A stretch of DNA of 64,000 bases from Leifsonia aquatica (GTDB lineage Bacteria > Actinomycetota > Actinomycetes > Actinomycetales > Microbacteriaceae), in the NCBI RefSeq assembly GCF_014190775.1, contig NZ_JACHVP010000001.1, positions 806,001-870,000 of the forward strand. Reading direction: 5' to 3'. Made by a program: the position numbers and the translations under genes. This document shows positions 1 to 8,086 of this stretch, in pieces. How positions within the stretch are numbered: position 1 is the first letter of the stretch; each line of letters opens with the position of its first letter. The notes under the pieces are model-generated. The model was not told where the DNA came from. It made no database searches and worked only from the letters and a program-made list of their open reading frames with translations.

Positions 1-1
1 C

Positions 2-514
2 GTCTCCGGTCTTCCCGTCTGGCTGCCGGCCTCCGCCGCCGCGATCGTGCTCGGTGTGGTGTTCCTCGTGCGGCGGCGGTCGGTGCTCCGCTTCGGGCTG
101 GTCCCGTGGCAGCTGGTGGTGCTCGCCTCCGGCCTGTTCCTGTTCATCGAGGCGTTGCACGCCGTCGGGCTCGGCGCTCTGCTCGCCGCGGTCTCGGGGA
201 CCGGGGAGTCGCCGCTTGCGCTGCTGCGGCTCTCGCTCACCGGGATGGTCGGGGCGAACGCGATCGACAACCTCCCCGCCTACCTGGCTCTCGAGCCGGT
301 GGCGGGATCCCCGGTGCGGCTCGCCGCCCTGCTCATCGGCGTCAACGCGGGGCCGCTCATCACGCCGTGGGCGTCCCTCGCGACCCTGCTCTGGCATCAG
401 CGGTTGACGTCGTTCGACGTGGAGCTGCGGTGGAAGCGCTACGTGCTGCTCGGCGCCATCGTTGCGCCGGTCACCGTCGTGCTCGCCACGCTCGCGCTCG
501 CGGTCACCGGCTGA
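2..514 (+). CDS. ArsB/SLC13-type anion permease, C-terminal part (5' end outside the window)
   Basis: The reading frame is open from the first base of the window, so the gene begins upstream; about 170 C-terminal residues are present. The segment is hydrophobic with several membrane helices. The stretch reading GANAIDNLPAYLAL followed by GVNAGPLITPWASLATLLW matches the conserved asparagine/proline-rich transport motif of ArsB-type arsenite permeases and related SLC13 anion transporters, in which a discontinuous helix lines the substrate path in the cytoplasmic membrane. The stop lies about 30 bases before the convergent YhgE gene. The substrate (arsenite, another oxyanion or a dicarboxylate) cannot be told from this part; no arsR or arsC is visible beside it. 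Confidence 0.8.
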   Translation, partial: VSGLPVWLPASAAAIVLGVVFLVRRRSVLRFGLVPWQLVVLASGLFLFIEALHAVGLGALLAAVSGTGESPLALLRLSLTGMVGANAIDNLPAYLALEPVAGSPVRLAALLIGVNAGPLITPWASLATLLWHQRLTSFDVELRWKRYVLLGAIVAPVTVVLATLALAVTG

Positions 515-544
515 GCCGGACCACGAACGCGAGCGGCGCTGCGG

Positions 545-2518
545 CTATTCGGCGGGGAGCAGCTGAGAGGCGCGGACGACGCGCTTGCGTGCGATGGCGA
601 TGAGCGCCAGCCCGAAGCCGAACGCCGCCCAGAGGAGCAGCCCGCCGAGACCGCGCCAGAGATCCGAACTGCTCGCGATCACGCCCTGGAGTGCGGTGAT
701 CGCGGGTGAGGTCGGCAGCCAGGGGAGGGCGCCGTCGAAGAAGGCGGGCGCCGTCGACACGATCCCCGACGCCAGGGTGATCACCACCACCAGCATCGAG
801 AGGAACCGGCCGATGCCACCGAGGAGCGCGACGAGACCGTGGTTGACCGCGGCGAAGGCGATCCCGACCCCGACGGCGACGCCGGCGAAGCCGAACCAGT
901 GGCCGGCGTCGAGGTGCAGCGCCGGCTGCATGATCGCGGCGACGAGCACGCCCTGGACGGCTCCGAGCACCGCGGCCGGGACGAACCCGTCGAGGGCGAT
1001 GAGACCGGCGGCGCGGGAGGTCAGCAGCGCACGGCGCGAGACGGCCTGCAGCACCAGGAACGACGCCAGCGCGCCCAGCCAGAGCGCCACGGACGCGAAG
1101 AGCGGGATGCTCGTCGCCCCGAACGCGGCCGTGCCCGACGCCTTCTGCGTCACCGGCTCGGAGGCGACCGAGGCGAGGTTGGTGCGCTCGCCGCTGTCGT
1201 AGCTCGGCAGCTGCGCCACCGCGGTCTTGAGCCCGGAGGCGAGGGAGGCCGCCCCGGACGCCGACTGGTCGGCGCCGGTCGCGAGCGGCGTGATGCCGGT
1301 CGCGAGCTGGGAGACGCCGTCCGAGAGCTGGGAGGCTCCGGACGCGCTCTGAGCGGCGCCGTCAGCGAGCTGCGCGGCGCCCGAGGCGGACTGCTGCGTG
1401 CCCGCGGCGAGCTGCTGCGCGGCGGAGGCCGACTGCGCGACTCCGCCGGCGAGCGATCCGGCACTGGAGGCGAGGGCACTGGTCCCGGTCGCGACCTGCT
1501 TGGCGATGTCTTCGATCGACTGCCCGGCCGACACGGGGGCGGTCAGCGTCCCGACCACCGTCAACAGTTCCGTGCAGGTGGCGTCGGTCGCACCGTGATC
1601 CGCGATGCAGGTCGCGAGCGCGGTCTTCGCCGACGCGGCGGCGGCCGATACCCCGGTGGACACTCCCGACGCCCCTGCGGAGAGCTGGGCCGTCTGAGCC
1701 GGGAGGTCCTTCGTTCCATCGGCGAGCGTCTGGAGACCGCCGGCGAGTTGCGATGTCCCGCCGGACAGCGTCCCGAGCCCGCTGGAGAGCCCGCTCGCCC
1801 CCGAGGACAGCTGGCCGATGCCGCTCGACAGCGACGACGCCCCGCTCGCGAGCTGCCCGGCCGCGTCGTTGAGTTGGTGCGTGCCGCTCGCGAGCTGCGT
1901 GAGTCCGCTCGACAGCTGGTCCGCTCCGGTCGCCGCCTGCCCGATCTGGTCGTGCAGGGTGTTGAAGCCCACGTACACGTTCTCGAGGTACGTCGAGGTG
2001 AGTTGCTTGTTGAGCACCGTGGTGGCCGTGGTGGTCACGGCCTGGCTGATCGCCGGGTCGACGAGCTTCGACTTGTCGCTCGTTCGCACGTCGATGGTGG
2101 CCTGGGTGGCGTCGGCCGCCTCGCCCGACGGGGAGGTCGCGGCCTTCGAGAACGTCTTCGGGATGGTGACGACGGCGACGTAGCGCCCGTCGGCGACACC
2201 GCTGGCGGCGTCCTTCTCGTCGGTCAGCACCCAGCTGAAGTTGTCCTTCGAGCTGTCGAGCAGCCCGGCGGAGAGCTGCCGCCCGAGGGGCACGGTCTGG
2301 TCGCCGATCTTCACCGGTTGATCGAGGTTGACGACAGCGGCCTTCACCGAATCCAGTCGGTCCGTGGGGTTCCACAGTGCCCAGACGAGCAGGCCGCCGA
2401 TGGCGAGCGGGACCAGGATGATGCCGACGACCGTGAGCCAGGTGATCCGCTTGTCGGAGCGCATGCGCTCGAGCGAGAACAGGGAGCCGGGACGGCGGAG
2501 GGGGGACGGGCTGGTCAT
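545..2518 (-). CDS. YhgE/Pip-type membrane protein
   Basis: A 657-residue protein with the family layout: one N-terminal membrane helix (around residues 28-48), a long extracytoplasmic region, and a cluster of C-terminal helices (roughly the last 220 residues). The middle is a long run of SG/LA/QL heptad-like repeats (ASGASQLSDG type), typical of the X5-repeat stalk of YhgE/Pip proteins. Members include phage-infection proteins and ESX- or MMPL-associated export partners; their biochemical role is not settled. The ATG was chosen because it overlaps the stop of the MMPL gene as TGATG, indicating translational coupling; an open frame further upstream lies inside that gene and is ignored. Inference: works with the MMPL protein as a TetR-controlled export unit. 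Confidence 0.88.
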   Translation of the reverse strand: MTSPSPLRRPGSLFSLERMRSDKRITWLTVVGIILVPLAIGGLLVWALWNPTDRLDSVKAAVVNLDQPVKIGDQTVPLGRQLSAGLLDSSKDNFSWVLTDEKDAASGVADGRYVAVVTIPKTFSKAATSPSGEAADATQATIDVRTSDKSKLVDPAISQAVTTTATTVLNKQLTSTYLENVYVGFNTLHDQIGQAATGADQLSSGLTQLASGTHQLNDAAGQLASGASSLSSGIGQLSSGASGLSSGLGTLSGGTSQLAGGLQTLADGTKDLPAQTAQLSAGASGVSTGVSAAAASAKTALATCIADHGATDATCTELLTVVGTLTAPVSAGQSIEDIAKQVATGTSALASSAGSLAGGVAQSASAAQQLAAGTQQSASGAAQLADGAAQSASGASQLSDGVSQLATGITPLATGADQSASGAASLASGLKTAVAQLPSYDSGERTNLASVASEPVTQKASGTAAFGATSIPLFASVALWLGALASFLVLQAVSRRALLTSRAAGLIALDGFVPAAVLGAVQGVLVAAIMQPALHLDAGHWFGFAGVAVGVGIAFAAVNHGLVALLGGIGRFLSMLVVVITLASGIVSTAPAFFDGALPWLPTSPAITALQGVIASSSDLWRGLGGLLLWAAFGFGLALIAIARKRVVRASQLLPAE

Positions 2519-5418
2519 CAGGCGTTCGCCTTCTCGAGGTGGGCCGGCGTGTGGGCCGTGCGGTCGGGGGAAGCGGTGGGGTCGTCGGGCAGGAGCACCG
2601 TGCCCGTCTCGGCGCCGTCGGGGAGGATGTCGTCGAGTCCTGTGGGGTCGACGCAGCTCACCACGAGGGCGAACGGCCGGTCCTCCACGTGGGCGCGGCT
2701 GAGCGCGGCCGAGAGCTCCGCGCGGATCCGGCGGCGTTCGACCGGATCGGTCACGGCGTCGGCCGCGTCGAGGGCGAGCAGCTGCGGACGGCTCGCCAGG
2801 GCACGACGCACGTCGTCGACGGGGGTGTCGGAGGCGCCGAGCCGGACGACCGAGGTGCGCGAGCGCACGCCGGACCCGCGGGTGGGCAGAACGAGCCCCG
2901 CCACCTTCATCGTCCCGGAGTCCGCCTTCGTGCGTCCGGTCACCGCCATCAGGAGGGTGAGGGCGGCCATCCGGTCGCCGCCGTGCACGACGAGGACCTC
3001 GCGGTCCCGGAGGCGGAACGACACGTCGTGCAGGACGGGGCGGCGGCGCACGCTCACGGAGAGGCCGTCGGCCGCGGCCACCACGCCCGCGCCGTTCTCC
3101 GGCCAGTCGGCGAGCTCGAGCTCCTTCTGCAGCCCGTCGCCCTCCACGTCGAACGAGGGGAGGATGCGGTCGAGCCAGCGCGGCATCCACCACGCCTTGT
3201 CGCCGAGCAACTGCAGGATGGCGGGTACCAGGGTCATTCGCACGATGAACGCGTCCACGAACACGCCGACGGCGAGCCCGAGGGCGATGGGCTTGATGGA
3301 CGTGTCGCCCTCGGGGACGAACGCGGCGAACACCGAGATCATGATGATCGCGGCGGCCGTGACCACCTTCGCGGAGCCGACGAACCCGCTCTGGATCGCG
3401 CGCCGGGCGTCACCGCCGTGCACGTAGTCCTCGCGGATGCGGCTGACCAGGAACACCTCGTAGTCCATCGCGAGCCCGAACAGGACGCCCATCAGGATGA
3501 TCGGCATGAAGCTGATCACCGGCCCGGTCTTGTCGACGTTGAGGGCGTCGGAGAACCAGCCCCACTCGAAGACGGCCGTGACGGCGCCGAAGGCGACGCC
3601 GACCGAGAGCAGATAGCCGAGCGCGGCCTTGATCGGCACGGCGATGGAGCGGAACACCATGGTGAGCAGCACGAGGGAGAGCCCGACGACGAGGATGCCG
3701 AACGGCAGCAGTGCCCCGGCCAGCCGGTTGGAGACGTCGATCTGCGCGGCCGTGGTGCCCGTGACCTTCAGATCGACCTTGTACTCGTCGAGGAAGTGCT
3801 GGTGCTTGGCGCGCAGCTCGGCGACGAGGTCGGCGGTGCGCTGGTCGTCCGGGCCGGTCGTCGGGATGACCTGGACGATGCCGGTGTCGGCCGTCGCGTT
3901 CGGCGTGGAGAGCGGGACCGCGGCGACGCCGGGCATCTCCGCGATCTCGGCGCCGATCTTGTCCATCAGGCCGACCGGGTCGGTGCTGGAGATGATCGAG
4001 CCGGTGACGATCAGCGGACCGTTGTAGCCGGGACCGAAGTGCTCGGAGATGAGGTCGTACGTGATGCGCGCGGGGTCGTCGGGGGCGTGCGACCCGGCGT
4101 CGGGCAGCGCGAGCCGCAACTGCAGCGCCGGTAGTGCCGCGACACCGAGCGCCACGATGACGGCGACGACGGTCACGATCGGGAAGCGAGTGACCGCGCG
4201 CACCCAGCCGCGGAAGAAGCCCTTCGGGATCTCGGCGGTGGCGGCGTGCGCGAGGCTCGGTGCGGCTGCGCGAGCGGGAGCCGCGGTGGGCGCGGCGACC
4301 GGAGCGGGCTCGGACGCGGCGGTCGCAGCGGCGGCCGTACCGGCGTTCGTGGCGGCCCGCGCGGCCCGCTTCTCCGCGCGACGGGATGCCCGGCGCCCCG
4401 GCGTGATGCGTGCGCCGGCGAAGCCCAGCAGCGCGGGCGTGAGGGTCAGCGCGACGAGCACGGCGATCGCCACCGCGGCGGACGCGGCGAAGCCCATCGT
4501 GGTGAGGAAGGGGATGTTCGCGACCGCGAGACCGGCCAGCGCGATGATCACGGTGATGCCCGCGAAGAGCACCGCGGATCCGGCCGTGGCGACCGATCGC
4601 GCGGTCGACTCCTCCGGATCGACACCGGCCTTCAGCTGGCTCTGATGGCGGGAGATGATGAAGAGCGAGTAGTCGATCCCGACCGCCAGCCCGAGCATGA
4701 GGGCGAGCAGGGGAGTGGTCGACGAGATCGGCCCGAACACGGTCGCGATGAAGATCAGGGCCATCGAGAGCCCGACGCCGAGCAGAGCCGTCAGCAGGGG
4801 CATCCCGGCCGCGATGAACGACCCGAACGTGACGATCAGCACGACCAGGGCGATTCCGACGCCGACCAGCTCGGTGAGCGACAGGGTGGGTAGGCTCTGC
4901 GAGAACAGCTGACCGCCGACGGCGACCTGCGACCCGTGCGGCAGTTGCTTCTGCAGGTCGGCGCCCGCGTCCTGGAGGGCGGTCTTGGTCTCCGCCGTGA
5001 CGGTGGTCTGCTGGCCCTTCAGCTGCACCGTGATGATGGCCGCGGTGCGGTCGTCCGAGATCAGGTTCTTGACGGTCGTGCTGTACGGCGAGGTGGCGCC
5101 CGAGACCCCGTCGACCTTCGCGAGGTGGTCGACCGTGTCCTCGACCGGGTTCTTGATGCCGGCCTGGTCGACGGTCTCGCCGTCGGGGGCGACCACCACG
5201 ATCTGCGCGCTCGTGCCGCTGACCTGCGGGAACGTGCGACTCAGCGTGTCGAGGGCCTCCTGGGATTCGGTGCCCGGGATGCTGAAGGTGTTGTCGGTGC
5301 CCTGGTTGAAGGCGACGGCGCCGCCGGCGAGCAGCACCAGCACCAGCAGCCAGAGCGAGACGACCAGCTTGCGGGCGCGGAAGGCCCAGCGGCCGATCGA
5401 ATACAGGAGTGAGGACAC
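2518..5418 (-). CDS. MMPL/RND-family transporter with C-terminal degenerate ABC-ATPase-like domain
   Basis: A 966-residue membrane protein. After a first helix (residues about 17-37) and an extracytoplasmic domain come two blocks of helices in the MMPL/RND arrangement, with an Ala-rich cytoplasmic linker between them. Such proteins export lipids or drugs using the proton gradient. The GTG start is preferred because GGAGAA lies just upstream and it is followed by VSSLLYSIGRWAF, a usual N-terminus; earlier in-frame starts fall inside the operator region. The last 186 residues are unusual: they resemble an ABC nucleotide-binding domain (VLHDVSFRL, then VHGGDRMAAL where Walker A should be, LLALDAADAVTD at Walker B) without the Walker lysine. 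The gene is divergent from a TetR gene and coupled to YhgE downstream. Confidence 0.85.
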   Translation of the reverse strand: MSSLLYSIGRWAFRARKLVVSLWLLVLVLLAGGAVAFNQGTDNTFSIPGTESQEALDTLSRTFPQVSGTSAQIVVVAPDGETVDQAGIKNPVEDTVDHLAKVDGVSGATSPYSTTVKNLISDDRTAAIITVQLKGQQTTVTAETKTALQDAGADLQKQLPHGSQVAVGGQLFSQSLPTLSLTELVGVGIALVVLIVTFGSFIAAGMPLLTALLGVGLSMALIFIATVFGPISSTTPLLALMLGLAVGIDYSLFIISRHQSQLKAGVDPEESTARSVATAGSAVLFAGITVIIALAGLAVANIPFLTTMGFAASAAVAIAVLVALTLTPALLGFAGARITPGRRASRRAEKRAARAATNAGTAAAATAASEPAPVAAPTAAPARAAAPSLAHAATAEIPKGFFRGWVRAVTRFPIVTVVAVIVALGVAALPALQLRLALPDAGSHAPDDPARITYDLISEHFGPGYNGPLIVTGSIISSTDPVGLMDKIGAEIAEMPGVAAVPLSTPNATADTGIVQVIPTTGPDDQRTADLVAELRAKHQHFLDEYKVDLKVTGTTAAQIDVSNRLAGALLPFGILVVGLSLVLLTMVFRSIAVPIKAALGYLLSVGVAFGAVTAVFEWGWFSDALNVDKTGPVISFMPIILMGVLFGLAMDYEVFLVSRIREDYVHGGDARRAIQSGFVGSAKVVTAAAIIMISVFAAFVPEGDTSIKPIALGLAVGVFVDAFIVRMTLVPAILQLLGDKAWWMPRWLDRILPSFDVEGDGLQKELELADWPENGAGVVAAADGLSVSVRRRPVLHDVSFRLRDREVLVVHGGDRMAALTLLMAVTGRTKADSGTMKVAGLVLPTRGSGVRSRTSVVRLGASDTPVDDVRRALASRPQLLALDAADAVTDPVERRRIRAELSAALSRAHVEDRPFALVVSCVDPTGLDDILPDGAETGTVLLPDDPTASPDRTAHTPAHLEKANA

Positions 5419-5468
5419 ACGTTCTCCAGCGGTGAAGTGACCAGCAGCGTCACGGAATGAAGGGATTC

Positions 5469-5484
5469 GATACACTGTTGTATC
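5469..5484. promoter_or_regulatory. Palindromic TetR-type operator 1
   Basis: GATACA and TGTATC flank four bases, giving a perfect 16-base inverted repeat in the gap between the divergent MMPL and TetR genes. The same half-sites recur in the second operator. The likely ligand is the TetR protein encoded at 5546; this is inference from position and symmetry. Confidence 0.75.
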
Positions 5485-5502
5485 CGATGCTCGACTGTAT
5501 CG

Positions 5503-5518
5503 GATACACTCGTGTATC
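5503..5518. promoter_or_regulatory. Palindromic TetR-type operator 2
   Basis: GATACAC and GTGTATC flank two bases, a perfect inverted repeat with the same half-sites as the site 34 bases to the left. Just before it, TGTATC-G-GATACA (5496-5508) forms a third, outward-facing copy that shares a half-site. The site lies 28 bases before the TetR start, so autoregulation is likely. Confidence 0.75.
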
Positions 5519-5545
5519 TGGAACTCGACTCAGGAAGGTTTCAGC

Positions 5546-6217
5546 TTGGACAGCACAGCTCTCAGAGACGGGCGCGAGGACGCTCCCGCGGAGTCCGCGC
5601 GCCGGAAGCGGACCCGGGCCCGGCTGCTCGACGCCGCGTTCGACGTCTTCGCCGAGCAGGGCGTCCGCGCCGCCAGCGTCGAGACGATCGCCGAAGCCGC
5701 CGGCTTCACCCGCGGCGCGTTCTATTCGAACTTCTCCACCAAGGAGGAGCTCTTCTTCGCCCTCATGGAGCGCGAGAAGGAGATGCGGCTCGAGCAGCTC
5801 GGCCAGGGCCTCGCCCAGCACCTCGCCCCGCTCGTGGAGTCGGGTGTCACCGAGATCGACGACGCGCAGGTCATCGACATCGTCACGAAGATCCTCGAGC
5901 TGCAGTCCGACGACCGGCGCTGGTGGCTGGTGCAGTCCGAGTTCCAGCTGCTGGCGCTGCGCGACGCCACGATCGCCGGCGGCTACCTCGCGTTCCAGGA
6001 TGGGTTCTACCGCGACCTGACCGAGATCGTGATCGCCGCCCTGGCGAGCGCGCACCGGCGGTTCACGATCGACCCGGCCGAGGCCGTGCGGGTGATCGCC
6101 GAGCTCTGCGCCAGCGGCGAGGCGCACGCTCTGCTCGCGGGCGACGAGCGCAAATTCGCCGAGCGCCTGTCGGAGAGCGTGCCCGCCGTGCTTCTGGCCC
6201 TCACCGAAAGGGTCTGA
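5546..6217 (+). CDS. TetR/AcrR-family transcriptional repressor of the MMPL/YhgE operon
   Basis: A 223-residue protein with an N-terminal TetR DNA-binding domain: RARLLDAAFDVFAEQGVRAAS, then IAEAAGFTRGAFYSNFSTKEELF as the helix-turn-helix and first ligand-domain helix (residues about 22-70). The C-terminal part is an all-helical ligand-binding domain without a recognisable ligand signature. The TTG start is supported by AGGAAGG seven bases upstream and by the absence of any ATG or GTG before the conserved domain. It is divergent from the MMPL gene with two near-identical palindromes between them. Inference: represses both itself and the export operon until an inducing compound binds. Confidence 0.88.
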   Translation: MDSTALRDGREDAPAESARRKRTRARLLDAAFDVFAEQGVRAASVETIAEAAGFTRGAFYSNFSTKEELFFALMEREKEMRLEQLGQGLAQHLAPLVESGVTEIDDAQVIDIVTKILELQSDDRRWWLVQSEFQLLALRDATIAGGYLAFQDGFYRDLTEIVIAALASAHRRFTIDPAEAVRVIAELCASGEAHALLAGDERKFAERLSESVPAVLLALTERV

Positions 6218-6252
6218 CCGAACACCAAGGCATCTTCGCTACGCTCGATCAG

Positions 6253-7122
6253 ATGCGACGCAGAGCACTCCCGATCGCGCTCGCCGGCGCACTGGCCGCC
6301 GCGGTGCTGACCCTGGTCGCCGCCTGCGCGGGGCCGGCCGACACGCCCGCGGCCTCGCCCCGTGCCGCCGCGACGGCGACGCGTTCCGCGACCCCGGACC
6401 CGTTCCCGCGCCGGCCGCTCACGACGAGCACCCGCTACGTCGCCCTCGGTGACTCGTTCGCCGCGGGCATGGGCGGCGGCGGTGAGACCGGCAAGTGCCG
6501 CTCCAGCAGCGCGAGCTATCCCTCCGTCTTCACCCGGGAATCCGGCGTCGACCTCATCGTCAACGCGGCCTGCTCGGGCGCCACGACCTCCGACCTCCTG
6601 CGCAAGCAGCTCATCTCCCTCGACGACCGCACCGACCTCGTGACGGTCAGCATCGGCGGCAACGACCTGGGCGTCGCGGCGATCGCCGCCGATTGCGCCG
6701 CGGGCAAGGCGGCCTCCTGCCGCAGCCAGCTCACGTCCGCGCTCTCACTGCTCAACGTCCTGCCCGAACGCCTCGCGACCGTGTACGACGCGATCGTCCA
6801 GGCGGCGCCGAACGCACGCATCGTCGTGACGGGTTACGCCCTGATGTACGACGCCTCCGACCCGAACGCCAAGGACTTCGGGATGGCCGCCGCGATCAAC
6901 GCGGCGACCATCGGGCTCAACCAGGTGATCGACGACGCCGTGGACGCCGAGCGGGCCAAAGGCGCGCCGATGACCTATGTCGGCGTGGACTTCGCCGGGC
7001 ACGCGATCGGCGACGCGAAGCCGTGGGTGCACACCAGCGGGGTCGACGCGTTCCATCCGACCGCCGCGGGGTACGCGGAGTACGCCCGCCAGCTCGTCCG
7101 CCGTCTCGGCACGGCGGGCTGA
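6253..7122 (+). CDS. SGNH/GDSL-family secreted hydrolase, probable lipoprotein
   Basis: A 289-residue protein. The N-terminus is a signal peptide with an apparent lipobox (LVAAC, Cys25), followed by a Thr/Ala/Pro-rich linker. The catalytic domain has SGNH block I as ALGDSFAAGMG (catalytic Ser), an asparagine in block III as IGGNDLG, and block V as DAFHPTAAG carrying Asp and His. Such enzymes are esterases/lipases or carbohydrate deacetylases, here outside the membrane. The ATG has TACGCT seven bases before it, implying a leaderless transcript; the longer open frame upstream runs through the TetR gene in another frame. Substrate unknown. Confidence 0.85.
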   Translation: MRRRALPIALAGALAAAVLTLVAACAGPADTPAASPRAAATATRSATPDPFPRRPLTTSTRYVALGDSFAAGMGGGGETGKCRSSSASYPSVFTRESGVDLIVNAACSGATTSDLLRKQLISLDDRTDLVTVSIGGNDLGVAAIAADCAAGKAASCRSQLTSALSLLNVLPERLATVYDAIVQAAPNARIVVTGYALMYDASDPNAKDFGMAAAINAATIGLNQVIDDAVDAERAKGAPMTYVGVDFAGHAIGDAKPWVHTSGVDAFHPTAAGYAEYARQLVRRLGTAG

Positions 7123-7144
7123 GGCCCCGGGGCGCCCGACGGCG

Positions 7145-7945
7145 TCAGGAGGCCGCGGCTCGGCTGTGCTCGCGCGCGAACTCGAGGGTCTCGCGCAGCA
7201 GGGCGAGCCGCTCCGTCCGGTTGCGCGCCTTGCGGGTGTTCACCTCGGCGACCACCGACCCCGTCCAGCCGGAGCCGGCGAGCATCCGCAGGACCTCCGC
7301 CACCGGCTGCGTTCCCCGGCCGGGGACGAGATGCTCGTCGAAGACCCGCGCGTCATCCGGCGTGCCCGAGCCGTCGCACAGGTGCACGTGGTGCAGGCGC
7401 CCGCCCAGTTGCTCCGCCAGACGCAGGCCGTCGATGCCGCTGAGGGCGGCGTGCGAGAAGTCCAGGGTCACCTTGTCACAGTCCATCCCGAGCGGATTCC
7501 AGCCGGGGGAGTAGGCCGCCATCGAACGGCCGCCGACCTTCCAGGGGAACATGTTCTCGACCGCGACGGTCACGCCGGACCGCTCGGCCGTCTGCCGCAC
7601 GATGTCGAGGAAGCCCTCGGCGTATCCCGACTGCCAGCGGAAGGGCGGGTGCACCACGACGGTGTCCGCGCCCAGCTCGGCGGCCAGGGCGGCCGAGCGC
7701 TCCAGCTTGACCTGCGGGTCGCGCCCCCAGACGAAGTGCGTCAGCAGCAGCACCGGAGCGTGGATGCTGAGCACGGGGATCCCATACCTCTCTGCGAGGG
7801 CGCGCAGGGGCGCGGCCGACTGCGTCGCGTCGTCGCGCGAGACCATGACCTCGACGCCGTCGTACCCCAGTTCGGCGGCGGTGCGGAACGCCTCCTCGAG
7901 CCCGAGCGGGTAGACGCAGGTCGTTCCCATGCCGATACGCATCAC
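7145..7945 (-). CDS. Sugar phosphate isomerase/epimerase-like TIM-barrel protein
   Basis: A 266-residue protein of the AP-endonuclease-2-like TIM-barrel family, which holds xylose isomerase-like enzymes, hydroxypyruvate isomerases and IolE-type dehydratases. Motifs include LGYDGVEVMVSR near the N-terminus, VVHPPFRWQ in the middle, a metal-ligand glutamate in VAVENMFPW, and DFSHAALSG and HLCDGSG further on. The GTG at 7945 is directly followed by an ATG; TAGAGT lies six bases before the GTG on this strand, so the GTG probably coincides with the transcription start. It stands alone, convergent with the SGNH gene, so the substrate cannot be assigned. Confidence 0.8.
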   Translation of the reverse strand: MMRIGMGTTCVYPLGLEEAFRTAAELGYDGVEVMVSRDDATQSAAPLRALAERYGIPVLSIHAPVLLLTHFVWGRDPQVKLERSAALAAELGADTVVVHPPFRWQSGYAEGFLDIVRQTAERSGVTVAVENMFPWKVGGRSMAAYSPGWNPLGMDCDKVTLDFSHAALSGIDGLRLAEQLGGRLHHVHLCDGSGTPDDARVFDEHLVPGRGTQPVAEVLRMLAGSGWTGSVVAEVNTRKARNRTERLALLRETLEFAREHSRAAAS

Positions 7946-8086
7946 AGGCGCACTCTAACCCCGGGCACTGAACGACGCGTGACGTACCGCCGAACGGCCG
8001 CCCCGTCCAGGGCCCGGACGCGCGGAAGCGACGCTGGTACTGTGGCGAGAACCACCCCCATCGACATCTGAGGGAGAGGATCCACC

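Noticed and set aside
839-3427. Very long open frames antisense to real genes (for example 839-3427 plus, 12256-14115 minus, 31216-34797 minus)
   Set aside because: They mirror genes with clear family motifs on the other strand, have Arg/Gly/Ala/His-rich low-complexity translations and no recognisable domain; high GC at third positions keeps antisense frames open.
5241-5453. Small minus-strand open frame overlapping the MMPL N-terminus
   Set aside because: It is a frame shadow of the MMPL gene with Ser/Arg/Pro-rich translation and no ribosome site.
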